A stretch of DNA of 64,000 nucleotides from Oenanthe sinensis (taxonomy: Eukaryota; Streptophyta; Magnoliopsida; Apiales; Apiaceae). The stretch lies in assembly GCA_028671895.1 (NCBI GenBank), contig CM053813.1, forward strand, positions 47,214,501 through 47,278,500, written 5' to 3'. The notes below the pieces were generated by a model. It saw nothing but the letters and a program-made list of their open reading frames with translations, searched no databases and was not told the DNA's origin. The position numbers and the translations under genes were made by a program. This document shows, piece by piece, positions 24,667 to 35,460 of this stretch; positions within the stretch are counted from its first letter, which is position 1; every line of letters starts with the position of its first letter.

Positions 24667-25185
24667 CTATTCCTCAGTCTTGATCTCAACTGGGACTTCA
24701 GTGGTGGGTTCAGCTACAACTTCAGCTGGTGTCTCTCCCACTGGAGCTGCAGCTGCAGCTGCTTCCACGGGAGTTTCTTCTTTTGGTGCCTCAACAACAG
24801 TCTCGGGCTCAACTTCTGGAGTACTCTCTACAACTGGTTGATCCTCGTCTACAGCATTAGTTGCCTCAATAACTTCCTCAGCTTCGACTACAACAGGCTC
24901 TTGAACTGGTCCTGCTGATGGCTCGTCAGCTGGTATGACAGCTTCAGTTGTTTCCACAGCTGGCTCCTCTACCTCTGGCCCAGCTGGGGATGGTGGTGCT
25001 ACTTCTACCTCTTCCTTGATTGCTTCCGGGGTCGCGATCACCTCAGGCTCAAGCGTTGTGGTTTCTAGCAATGTTTGTGGAACTGATTCAACCTGCAAAT
25101 ACAAAAGTCCATTTTTCAGTCAATATATAATAAGAAGAATTATAAGATTAGCTACAACTGAATTAATCACCTCAACACTGGCCAT
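24667..25185 (-). CDS. Hev b 5-like acidic protein (two exons)
   Basis: The exons are 25171-25185 (MASVE) and 24667-25092, giving 146 residues. The short first exon plus VES at the join gives MASVEVES, and the C-terminus reads TTEVPVEIKTEE. Both ends match the rubber-tree allergen Hev b 5 family as I know it. The protein is almost entirely Glu, Pro, Val, Ala and Thr, with no hydrophobic core, signal peptide or membrane segment, so it should be intrinsically disordered and cytosolic. Biochemical function in this family is unknown. The donor is GAG-GTGATT and the acceptor TTTGCAG. The splice is phase 0. A poly-Ala run sits near residue 115. Confidence in identity is good; function is not assigned. 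Confidence 0.85.
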
Positions 25186-25299
25186 TGCTAATGAATGTGA
25201 ATTAAATTGGGAGAGTGAGCTTTGATCTACAGATGAGGAAAATAAATTGGGAGAGTGAGCTGCTGAGAGTGTGATGAATGAAAATGATCAATGTGAGAG

Positions 25300-25311
25300 C
25301 TATATATATAG
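25300..25311 (-). promoter_or_regulatory. TATA box of the Hev b 5-like gene
   Basis: CTATATATATAG on the minus strand, about 115 bp upstream of the start codon. Confidence 0.6.
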
Positions 25312-25329
25312 TGGTGTAAATTGCAATTT

Positions 25330-27156
25330 ATTAAACTAAACAAAAAACTAATAAGCTAGATAAAATGTAGGGAATCTTATTTAGCAAATTTACATCTCAT
25401 ACACTGACATAAAGGGTACATTAGCATGTCCAGTTGCATATGTTTTCACTTTAAAGGGGAAAAAAATAAACACATCAAGTCATTAAGATCAGATTTTTGC
25501 TATTATTATTATTCATACAAGTAAAGTAAACAATGAAATGGGCCAAATGGCAATGCCACATGGGGGAGACAATAATGTATTTGAGAAATCTTTCATGTTC
25601 TTTGCTATTCTCTCTGATTTGTACCTACTTTTTCATTTGTCCATATATAATTTTTAATATTTAGGCCATGGATAGAATGATTATCCCTTGCTTTAAGCAG
25701 AAAATTAAGGAAATGGACGGTTAATGATGTATGTTGTAAGCATTATATTATGAGCAATAGAAAAATACAATAAAGAATATATAATATATGTTATTTAAAT
25801 CTGTATTATTTAAAGAGATCGTTGATCTTGAGGGTGATCTAGATATATAATAAATGATATCGTAAAAATATGAATAGAGGAGATGAGTTTTGTATTTATA
25901 AATTTACTTGTGATTTTCATATTGGCCCAGTTTTCTATTGTGAGACCATTTAGACTATACACGCTTCTTGACAAGATGATACTACAAAATGAAGCAAATT
26001 ATTAATGTATGTCGCCCATGCATATCCAGGGAGGGGATCGACTATCAACTTCGGATTCTTGCACATGCACACTATATATATATATATATATATTAACTTC
26101 TTCTTTTTTTACAATTAATGACAGATATACACTGTATATTTGACAACTCATGTAATACATACCCAATTTTAATAATAAAAATTTAAAATTTTTAAGTAGG
26201 ACATGTGTCGTCCATGCTAAATAGTTATTACCCAAAGTTTTCAATTTCAATGATAAATTTGTTTTCTTTGGTGATAGTTTCCACAAAATAATATTTTGAA
26301 ACTCTAATTTATAATTTCAGAGTTTATTACTATAAGTTTTTTCTTTAATAGTAGTCGTATTAGTATAAGCTTATGAGGAACATGACACAACTATTAAAGA
26401 TCCGTAATTATGAAAAGACAACAAGGACTTGAGGCGGTGCCAAACGGGACCCAAACTTTGATCACCACCGTCCAATATCAACAAATGCTTTGGGAACCGC
26501 GCTTTTTGAATGGGACCCACACTCCTACAAGATTGTACACTCGTGATACCGGACCCGCGACTGCCTACTACATCTAGTACGATAATTTTAATATATTATT
26601 ATTATTATTATTTTATCATTAAGATTCTACTAACATTTTATCTTTTCAATCTATATATTTTTAATTTACATAATGTTTTTATTTTATTTAAGATTGTATA
26701 TAGGGTTAACTTTATATTGTTAATTACCTTTACTTGTATTTTTGTTATAAAATGCATGCATGTATGTATAAATATAATAATATTGTTATTAAGTCTTTTG
26801 TTAGCTGTATTTCAATTTTATTTAATGAAACTAATTGTAAGGTATATTTTTCTTACTAGTAGTACTTATTTAATTTTAGTTTTGACGACCCCATCATACC
26901 ATTCTATATATAATCTCTATATAGTAATTATATATACCGAGTTAGCCGGTCGATAGACCATAGACCTAATTTTTTTAAGATTACATTTTTTATTAAAATC
27001 TTTTATAAATATATATTTTAATAATTTAAATTTAAATTTTATTTTAAAATAAATAAATTTAAGTATATATATATTATTTAAATTAAATTATAACTTAAAA
27101 ACTTGAATAATTAATATATTGGAATTGTTCTCACCATACAAATTTTTAAGAAAATA
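25330..27156. other. Intergenic DNA
   Basis: No gene supported. Contains a short (TA)n at about 26073-26091 and long AT-rich tracts (26590-27120). Confidence 0.6.
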
Positions 27157-27406
27157 CTCCCTCTGTCCCATTCAATTGTATACGTTTTTTTCCACTGCCC
27201 GACACGCATTTTAAGGTAATTATAAAGTATAGTTCCACAACTTATTTTTAAAATTTTCTTTTTTTGTATAAAAATTTAACAATCCTATTTTTATACAAAA
27301 AAAGAAAATTTTAAAAATAAGTTATGAATCTATCTTTAAAATGCACCTTAAAATGCGTGTCACGCCCCCGTCCCCCAATGTATACTACTCAATGGGACGG
27401 AGGGAG
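27157..27406. mobile_element. Stowaway-like MITE
   Basis: 250 bp between TA dinucleotides (27155-27156, 27407-27408). The left end is CTCCCTCTGTCCCATTCAAT; the right end is ATTGAGTAGTATA..on minus, reading AATGGGACGGAGGGAG on plus. Its interior inverted repeat is nearly identical to that of the MITE at 16275 (shared CACGCATTTTAAGGT and AAAATTTTCTT blocks). Confidence 0.85.
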
Positions 27407-27408
27407 TA

Positions 27409-28407
27409 AGGTTTATGGATAAATTTACCGTACTCTCCCTATCATTATTTCCTTTCACTGTGTGCCTTGAGATTTGTGTTGCTACCTACATAAAAAAAAT
27501 AAAGTTGTGTACGACTTGTTTGAAGAAATCTACTGGTTTGATGATTATTTAAAGAAACTTGATTCGTCGGCCATCGAGAAAAAAAGAAAAGAAAAGAAAT
27601 GATTAATCGGTAATGGTCGTTTGCCCTATAAGTTTTTAAAAAGAGTATTAATCCACATGAGTGGGATATAATTATATAAATAAATATTATACTAGAAGTT
27701 GCTAGTATTTTAGATATTATAAAACTCTACTAATTTTCTGTGCATAGTAGTGATCTTTTTATCTTTGCTAAATACACATAATAGTGAAATTGGTAATATT
27801 TATTTAAATATAGTTTTGGAATAATAATCATTTTATATAGTATTCGCTAGATAAATTTAGAAGTTAAAATGCTTTGCTTAATCGCTGGTATAAAGATCAC
27901 AAAATGATCCATACAATTACACCTTGAATGTTGTATGTATATCAGTATATTATAATTATCACCTTGCATTTTTCAAATTTTGGAAAGAAGCACGGCGGTC
28001 GTGGGATAGCGCGGCATAAGCGACCGCACAAATCCTTAAAAATTTAGGTTTCTCAATTTATACCACCTTATATGGAATTATTTTAGTGACAATTGAAAGT
28101 GATATTCAGATGAAATTGACATCAAACGTGTTACAGAAAATTTTGTCAAAAAAACATGCAAGAAGAGTATCTCTTTTTAAATACATTTTTTAAAATTTAT
28201 TTTTTGTTTACAATATCTTTTGATGGTTTATTTTATTTTAAAAATATAATTTAATAATTTTAATATATATCGAAGTATATACGAAGAGTCCAATTTTAAA
28301 ATTTTGCACAGGGCCCTCAAAATGTTTCCTACGCTCCTGGAAAAACAACAATAGAATTTTTTTTCGCAAACACATTTAATACATTCTTTGGACCCAAAAA
28401 GGTAATT
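27409..28407. other. Intergenic DNA
   Basis: No gene. A short GC-richer patch (CACGGCGGTCGTGGGATAGCG) at about 27992 has no identifiable partner. Confidence 0.5.
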
Positions 28408-28415
28408 AATATCGT

Positions 28416-31212
28416 TAGGACTGAGCAAAACCGAACCGAAACCGAAAAACCGAGCCGAACTGATGAATTTCAGTCGGTTTGGTTCGTTTTTTTGGCAAGT
28501 TCGGTTCGGTTCGGTTTAGATATTACGGGCCGAAAATTACTTCGATTCGGTTCGGTTATTTTTGAAAATGTTCGGTTCTTCACCGAAACCGACCGAAGTA
28601 TTAACTTAAATATAATTAATAATATATTATATATAAAATATACATATGTTATTATGTTAGTATGTAAGTAACCCTCTCAGTCAAGCCGCTAAGCCAGGGG
28701 ACCAGGGGTGGGGTGGGGGAAATATTTGGTAATCACACACAAATTCTAGGGTTTGCTCCTCTCTATCACATACACTCGCACGGCCACGCTACTTGAATAG
28801 ATCTCCGGGTCGGGTTCTCCACCCCTTTTGTTTCTACTTTCTTTAAAAGAAACGTTCAAGTAATTACAATTCCAATTCACTAATTTCAGGTACTTTTCAA
28901 TCTTCCTTTCATCTTTATACAACCCCCAATGTTTTGTTTTCATCACTTCATCTATTCTAATTTCTAAACCGACTGTAACTCTGTAAGTATTATATATATA
29001 TATATATATATATTACAGAATCAATATGTCACAAGAAGATCAAGTGCCCATCAATATGTCGCAAGGAGAAGGGGCTGGTGCACAAGAAGGAGAAGGGGCT
29101 AGGGCTGGTACAGAGGCAGGGGAATACTCACGAAAGTCAGACAAAAAGTACTGGAACCAAAAAAAGAAAGCCATTACCACCAAGATCAGAGGTATGAGAT
29201 CATTTCAGTGTATTTGTTGAAGAAGGTATAGATAAAGCTAGGTGTAATCACTGTGCTAGAGTTTATATGGCCAATACCAAAAGAACTTGGGTCTACTTTG
29301 GCAAACAACACCAAGGAGGTCATGAGAGAATTGTTTGAGGAGTATAAGTTGATGTACCAACCTAAAGTTTATCAAACTCAAGGTAATCAAGAAGATACAT
29401 CCTTAAATATAAGTTCTTCATCATCCGTATCCTCGAGGAAAAGATCACAATTGGCCTTAGGTGATAGATTTATGAGGCATAAAATGGAGAGTAGAGAGGT
29501 AGAATCTAAATGTGAGCTAGATATCTATTTTAAAGAAAGTGTCTTTGTCACAAAAAATGAAGAGTTTGATATTTTAAATTGGTGGAGACTTAATTCTAGT
29601 AGGTTTCCTATTCTTTCACAACTTGCTCGTGATGTTCTTGCCATTCCTATCTCTACCGTGGCATCGGAATCTGCCTTTAGTACGGGGGGGAAGGGTCCTT
29701 GATGCATTTAGAAGTTCTTTGTCGCCTAAAGTTGTAGAATCCCTACTTTGTGCTCAAAATTGGTTGCGGAAATCAAAACATCAAAATTCAGTTGAAGAAG
29801 ATATGATATCTATTGAGAAAATTGAATCAGGTATGCACTAACTACATTCAATCTGTTATGTACTTATGTCAGTCTATGTACTTTTATAAATTCTGCTAAT
29901 GTGGTGAAATATTTCATTCTTTATCTTGTAGCATTCGCTGCTATTTCTGTGGAAGAAACTGACGAAACTGTAATGAACCTGGACTGATCAGGTATACACT
30001 GTAACACTGCTATCTGGTATAGTGTGTATAATTGCTGAATTGTTGTTTGTTGTTTATAGTGTTTTGCTGGTGCCTGGTATAATTACTAATAGTATTTTGA
30101 GATCAAATATAAGCATGAGACCAGAATCTATATTCCTGTTAACAAGTTTTAATTTTAATTCTCTTTATCATTTACAGCTTTGCTGCTTTTTCTTAGAAGA
30201 GTTTGCTCTTTTGTTCCTGTCTGCCTTTTTTATCGTCAAATAGCATTGAAAAGAAGAGTTTGCAATTTGCATTGTCTACATACATGTTATTTTATAGGTG
30301 TCATCATTTCATTGGTCAATAACTTCTCAAAACCAGATACTAACAAAGATAATGTAACTGATCCAAATTCGATTGATGATACCAGTTTGAATTCCAATAT
30401 ACAAAATTTGCCAGTACCCACTTCAACCCAGGCTCTTTCCTCTGCAATTTCATCATTTTCAAGAGGTTTAGTGTTTAATTTTATAGTGTTTTGCTGGTGT
30501 TTTTAATTTTATAGTGTTTTGCTGGTGTTTTTAATTTTATAGTGTTTTGCTGTTGAGCTTTCTTAATCTGACTCTTTTTATCTATTTTATAATCATGTTT
30601 TTGATGTTCATGATCATGATCCAGGACTCCAGGTAGCACCAGGCCACCACTCAGGCACTCAGTCACTCACCAGTAGGCAGTACTCCAGTAGTGCAGTGTC
30701 CAGGACTGCATTCTATTTCTGTGAATTGTGTAGCTGAGGCCTGAGCTGAATTACTTGATTGCAGAATTGTGCCATTGACCTATTGTGTATTTTAGTATTT
30801 GTGTTGTGTGCAGCTAGCTGTAGTCTCAAATCTGTAGTCTGTGGAACACTGGAACTAGATTGTAGGCTTTGTAGCTGTGTAATTTTCTGGTTTATTTAAA
30901 ATTTTGAATTGTGTAGAACTTCTGTTTTAATTAGATCTAATTGTAATACTTGTCCCAATTAGATTTAGATAGAACTTATGAACTTATTTGAATTGTGTAA
31001 TTTTCTGGTTTATTAAATGGGCAATCTCTATTTTTCAGTAGTTCGGTTTAACCATTAACCGAACCGAAGTAACCGAAAATACAACGGTCGGTTCGGTTCG
31101 GTTTCTCCAGCTACTTCGGTTCGGTTCGGTTCCAGCAAAATGACTAAGTTCGGTTTTCGGTTTGTTCGGTTCGGTTCGGTTTTCGACCGAACCGACCGAA
31201 TGCTCACCCCTA
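28416..31212 (+). mobile_element. hAT element with perfect 8-bp TSD and transposase relic
   Basis: 2797 bp bounded by AATATCGT on both sides (28408-28415 and 31213-31220). The terminal inverted repeats are TAGGACTGAGCA and TAGGGGTGAGCA (2 of 12 differ). Both subterminal regions are dense arrays of TTCGGTTCGG / CCGAACCGAA, presumably transposase binding sites. The middle carries N- and C-terminal parts of a BED-type hAT transposase with most of the catalytic region deleted. A (TA)n tract lies at about 28989-29014. At 30460-30545 the unit TTTAATTTTATAGTGTTTTGCTGGTG is repeated about three times. Confidence 0.95.
29026..29841 (+). pseudogene. hAT transposase remnant (BED finger plus dimerization domain)
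   Basis: The ATG at 29026 opens a Gln/Glu/Gly-rich N-terminus. Around 29200 the frame breaks, and in another frame a BED-type zinc finger begins (FSVFVEEGIDKARCNHCARV at about 29200-29260). After a further shift, sense runs from 29253 to 29702: TLANNTKEVMRELFEEYKLM, then the hAT C-terminal dimerization domain (ELDIYF, NWWRLNSSRFPILSQLARDV, IPISTVASESAFS). A seven-G run at 29684-29690 adds one base; the next frame continues GGRVLDAFRSSLSPKVVESL. The RNase-H-like catalytic core between BED and dimerization domain is absent. It resembles RICESLEEPER/DAYSLEEPER-type transposases and cannot encode an active enzyme. Confidence 0.88.
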
Positions 31213-31220
31213 AATATCGT

Positions 31221-32910
31221 TATATCTTTTTAATTTTCATTGAGCACCTTAAATTATTATCTAAGTCATGTTTTAAAAGATGGGAATCAGAATTAGACGG
31301 TGAAGGTATCTTAATAAATCAGGTAATTAGTGCTTAATCAGATTGATTAATTGGAAGTAATTTTATTTAATAAATAATAATATATAATTATATTTAAACA
31401 TTTTCAAATTATCATCAAATTTATAATATAAAAATACCATATATCATTAGTCTATGCATATTTAGGTGTTAAAATTTTAAAAAAAAATCACTCATCATTA
31501 GCATTTAAGTGATTTACACTTAATAGTCATTATTTAATAGTTAATTTTAATAATTATTACATAATATATATATAATTATAAGGAATTTGAGAGAGCAATT
31601 GAAATTTATGAATGATTTAGTGCTATACAACTTATATTTATTGTAAAATTGTAATATAAATATTTAGTGCTAATCTCATAGTGAATTTGCAAGTTCTGTA
31701 AAAAAAATATTTTGCAATATAAAGGCGTCGTGCTGTTCATATTTCAACAAGTCTAATATTTAACGTTAGAAGTACAAAATTATTTATCAGATTCAGGTTC
31801 CTTGCAATTGATATATAGATACTTATGATGTATTGCCGTTGGATTTTATCTGATAAAAGGCGATGTAAGATTGACATCCTCTATATAATGATATTATATC
31901 TGGGCACCATATCAGTTGTCGCTGATAATCTCTTTGTAAATTTGCACAGTTTTATTTATATATATGACCTATTGAGATCGATCCTGTTAATTTTTTACAA
32001 CTAAAAAAAAAATCAAATTTTAAACCCCGAGGCATATATATATATATTGAGATCGATCCTGTTATTTATATATATGTCTTTGACAAACTTGGCACTTGCA
32101 GAGTTGTGTTGCAGTCCCTTCTATCGGTTAATAAAGTCCGAAAGTCCGATTATGATTCAAATGATACACTTGTTAAAATTTAGGTTGAATAAATTTGCAA
32201 CAGTAAAATTTCATCTAAGTTTATTTATAAACTTTAATGTTAGTACTTAAAGAATATAGGAACATTCATCTAATTGTTAAAATAAATTCCTAATGTTTGT
32301 GAGTTTGAAGTGCTTGACGATGATTTAACTCGTTCGTATATTTGATGATCGGTAATAGATTGTAAACATTTTTTCATAAAATTTCGATACATGCTAATTG
32401 TTTTACGAGGAAAATGTTGCAATTGCTATATGCATTGGTCAACAATTCACAAACTAAACAAGCTCTAAAGTAATGCAGCTAGAGGGAACTGTACAGATTT
32501 GAAACAAAGAGTTAAATTCTGTTAATAATCTGGATTTTTTTTAAAAAAAGATCGAAATCCAAATCCATATTCTTTTAATTATCTAAACATGTCATTTGAT
32601 CAAATCCATAATTTTAAACCAAACATGCCATAAGCAAATTTGAAAACAACGGTCATTATTAATAGTTGAAATTGCCAAACGCCTATTCGAACACGATAAC
32701 ATACAAAACTACGACAAAGATGCAGATTTATACTTGAACATTACATTGCAATGTTAAATAAGAGGACATGGCAAGTATTCGACTGACAGGACTACTGAAA
32801 AGACGGGGCAACATGAAATGCTTAAGACTTCAAATAAGCAAGCTAGCTCCAAACTGAATAATTAAATGCCGCAATCAACTATGTTGGACTAGTTTATAGG
32901 AAGAATGTCT
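31221..32910. other. Intergenic DNA
   Basis: No gene. TATTGAGATCGATCCTGTTA occurs twice (about 31969 and 32045) as a short direct repeat. The remainder is AT-rich. Confidence 0.55.
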
Positions 32911-35411
32911 CTAATGAAGGAACAACGAAGCCCAAATCACTACACAGCTGAATATACCAGTAGATGCTAACCTTCCTGCATTGCTCTTGGCTGTGGGCGT
33001 GCCAGTCTCCGATGAGCTATTATTGCCCTTAGGTGTACCTGTAATCGTTATTCGGTTATAATATTTGTAATTTACACAATTTGGACTAAAGCACGTTTGC
33101 TCTTTTTCTTTGTAGGCATACAGATCGATACACTGGAGCAGAAAAAAACTAAGAGAGATATTCTGCAGAAAACAGACATGCTGCTATTTACAGAGTACAT
33201 AGCTTGTATAATTAATTAATCTAATTTTCATGAATTATGTAAGATATTTGGGAATCTGCAAATATAACATAGTTCCAGATAACAACTACAAAGACTCTGC
33301 TGGTTCTTAATTGATCCACCTTCAAATGTCATTAACTATCCTAATATTAAATTTGAAATGAGGCCAATACTACATACGCTCAGATATTTCCACGAGTCGC
33401 AGTGTGTAACTGGATGTTTTAATAGCATGTTGATGTAGGGGTGGCAGTTTCGGATTTCAGGTCGTGTTCGTGTTTGCCGCCCCTATGTTAATGTTACCTC
33501 TAAATCGTGCGATCCAAGATATTCCATGATACAAGTATATAGCATGTTAACACGGCTGTCTTAATGCATTAACTACCTTTTATTTATCAGTCACATCTTT
33601 AACTATATATCAAAAAGGACAAGGATCATTCAATAAGTGAACTATCATATGAGGTGTAGTATATACACTAGAAGGAACCTCAGGTGGGAGTGATCTTTCA
33701 GCATGACATAATTTGCAAAACATACAAAAGAAGTCAACTGCACAAACTGCTCTAGTTATATAAATCATTATGCTATAAAAACCACTAATCACAAAATTCA
33801 AAATGGTAGCTTCAAGAGAATCAAGCAAAAATAATCTGTTACAAATATAAATTAATGTTAAACACATTACCTGATGCTGGCACAGACGGAGAAGTTGTAT
33901 TTTTTCCACCTGAAGAATATCAAGTCCAGAAAATAAATTAATCTAGGAAATAGATTATTATATTAAAAATAAGTGATCCATTTATTCAAAAATATTGAAG
34001 CAGTCAAGAGTCAACTGTCAAGACTGCTAAATGCAGGCTACGAACTCGCAGATTAATAACGCTTTCATTATCATAATAAGAACAGGATGGGGGTAAACAG
34101 GAACTTCATAAAGGGTGAATACCTCAATTTTTAGTAGATACCATATCAGGAAAGACTACTGCAGATTCAGTTATCAGAAAAACATGGTATTCTTACCTAT
34201 AATAGCATTCTAAAGAAAGTAAAAAATAATTACTGTAAATATAAGGAGTATGTGAGTTTGTAAAAAAAATTTGTGCATTTTGAGCTTTCCAATGTTCACC
34301 TACTTTCCCATTATCTCTGCTGTGGTCCAGCAAATGCAAAATGTTGTGGCAAGGATAGAAAAGAAGAAAAATCCCTTCACACTGATTCTTTTTCCCCTTC
34401 CTTATAGTTAACCTATTTCTTTAGAAACAGACAGTCATCCATTCTTCCGAGAGACCACAATTGCCATGTTTTATTCTCAGAAAACAAAAAAATCTGGTCA
34501 CCCTTCTAATTTTAAAGAATAACGAAAAAGGAACCTTTTTCCTAATTCAGGTCACAGAAGCGGAAGCTCTGTTACTAAGGTTAGAAAACAATTGGGACAA
34601 AAGAAAAAAGATATTTCAACCGAGGTCTGATTTTCGCAACTGTTAGTTTTTAGATATTAGGATTAATCACACAATGATTTGTAAATTGGTAATTTGGATC
34701 GAAACTCGTAGACATCCCCTGAATCCAACAATTGGTAAGAGGTTTATTATTAACAAAAGAGTCTGTTCAAGCTTCATAAAGCGTTTTCTGTATTCTTGCT
34801 GCTTTATATTTCACAACTAATCTGGCACAACATAAAAAAAAATACAAATCTAGTACAAGAGCAAAAACAGAAACTAAGATGTGTGCTGTATTTGGGTAGT
34901 TATGTCACAATCCCCACAGCCATAAAAACTAATTTATAGTGATTATCAACAAGATACCAAAAGAAACTCTTCAATTAATGATTCCAAGTCCTCATTTATA
35001 CAGTAATTCATTAAAGCGACATTATATTTAGTAGCCAAATATAACTGAGAGAGAGAGGGAAGGAGGGGGGGGGGGGAGAGAGAGAGAGAGAGAACCTTGA
35101 CAAAGATCACCAGGAACACCACACAAAGTAGGAAGACGCACAGCTTCAGTAACATTAACACCAAAAGATTTCAACAAGCCAGGTGTATTATAAAGATTAC
35201 AGAGACATGGAAGCTGTTTAGCAACTGCATCTTTGATTGGATCACAACATGAAGCTGGTGGCTTACTTGTTGCATTCAAATATTCAGCGCATGACACCAG
35301 TCCGGCGGCACATGATGGAATATCTTGTCCATCCACCAACATAATCACTGTCATCACCGCCACTAACGCCACCACTACACCCACCATCTTTCTATTACCA
35401 AAACAACCCAT
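32911..35411 (-). CDS. GPI-anchored non-specific lipid-transfer protein (LTPG type, three exons)
   Basis: The exons on minus are 35096-35411, 33871-33909 and 32911-33038, giving 160 residues. It probably binds lipids at the outer plasma membrane or apoplast and may export wax or cutin precursors (family knowledge). A signal peptide covers about residues 1-28. The eight-cysteine motif is complete: C34, C41, C55-C56, C69-x-C71, C97, C104 (ASCC and PCLC visible). A Ser/Thr/Pro/Gly-rich linker follows (GGKNTTSPSVPASGTPKG). The tail ends in a hydrophobic GPI signal (STGIFSCVVIWASLFLH). Both introns split Gly codons in phase 1, typical of this family. The ATG at 35411 was chosen because a TATA box lies 38 bp upstream; Met9 is an alternative start. 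Confidence 0.9.
33436..33485. mobile_element. 50-bp relic of a hAT element in LTPG intron 2
   Basis: The unit starts TAGGGGTGGCAGTTTCGG and its right end, inverted, reads TAGGGGCGGCAAACACGAAC. The flanks are TGTTGATG (33428-33435) and TGTTAATG (33486-33493), an 8-bp duplication with one change. Only the two ends remain. Confidence 0.7.
33910..35095 (-). other. LTPG intron 1
   Basis: 1.2 kb, AT-rich, no nested feature recognised apart from the microsatellite at the donor. Confidence 0.7.
35065..35093. repeat. G12 plus (AG)n microsatellite at a splice donor
   Basis: Twelve Gs (35065-35076) followed by (AG)8 up to 35093. On the transcribed strand the intron begins GTTCTCTCTCTC and runs into a C tract, so the repeat starts within three bases of the exon 1/intron 1 junction. 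Confidence 0.9.
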
Positions 35412-35449
35412 CGTAGATTTTAACAACGTTGGTTGGGGAACAGGTCCTG

Positions 35450-35459
35450 TATATATATA
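35450..35459 (-). promoter_or_regulatory. TATA box of the LTPG gene
   Basis: CTATATATATAC on the minus strand, 38-48 bp upstream of the ATG, implying a very short 5' leader. Confidence 0.6.
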
Positions 35460-35460
35460 G

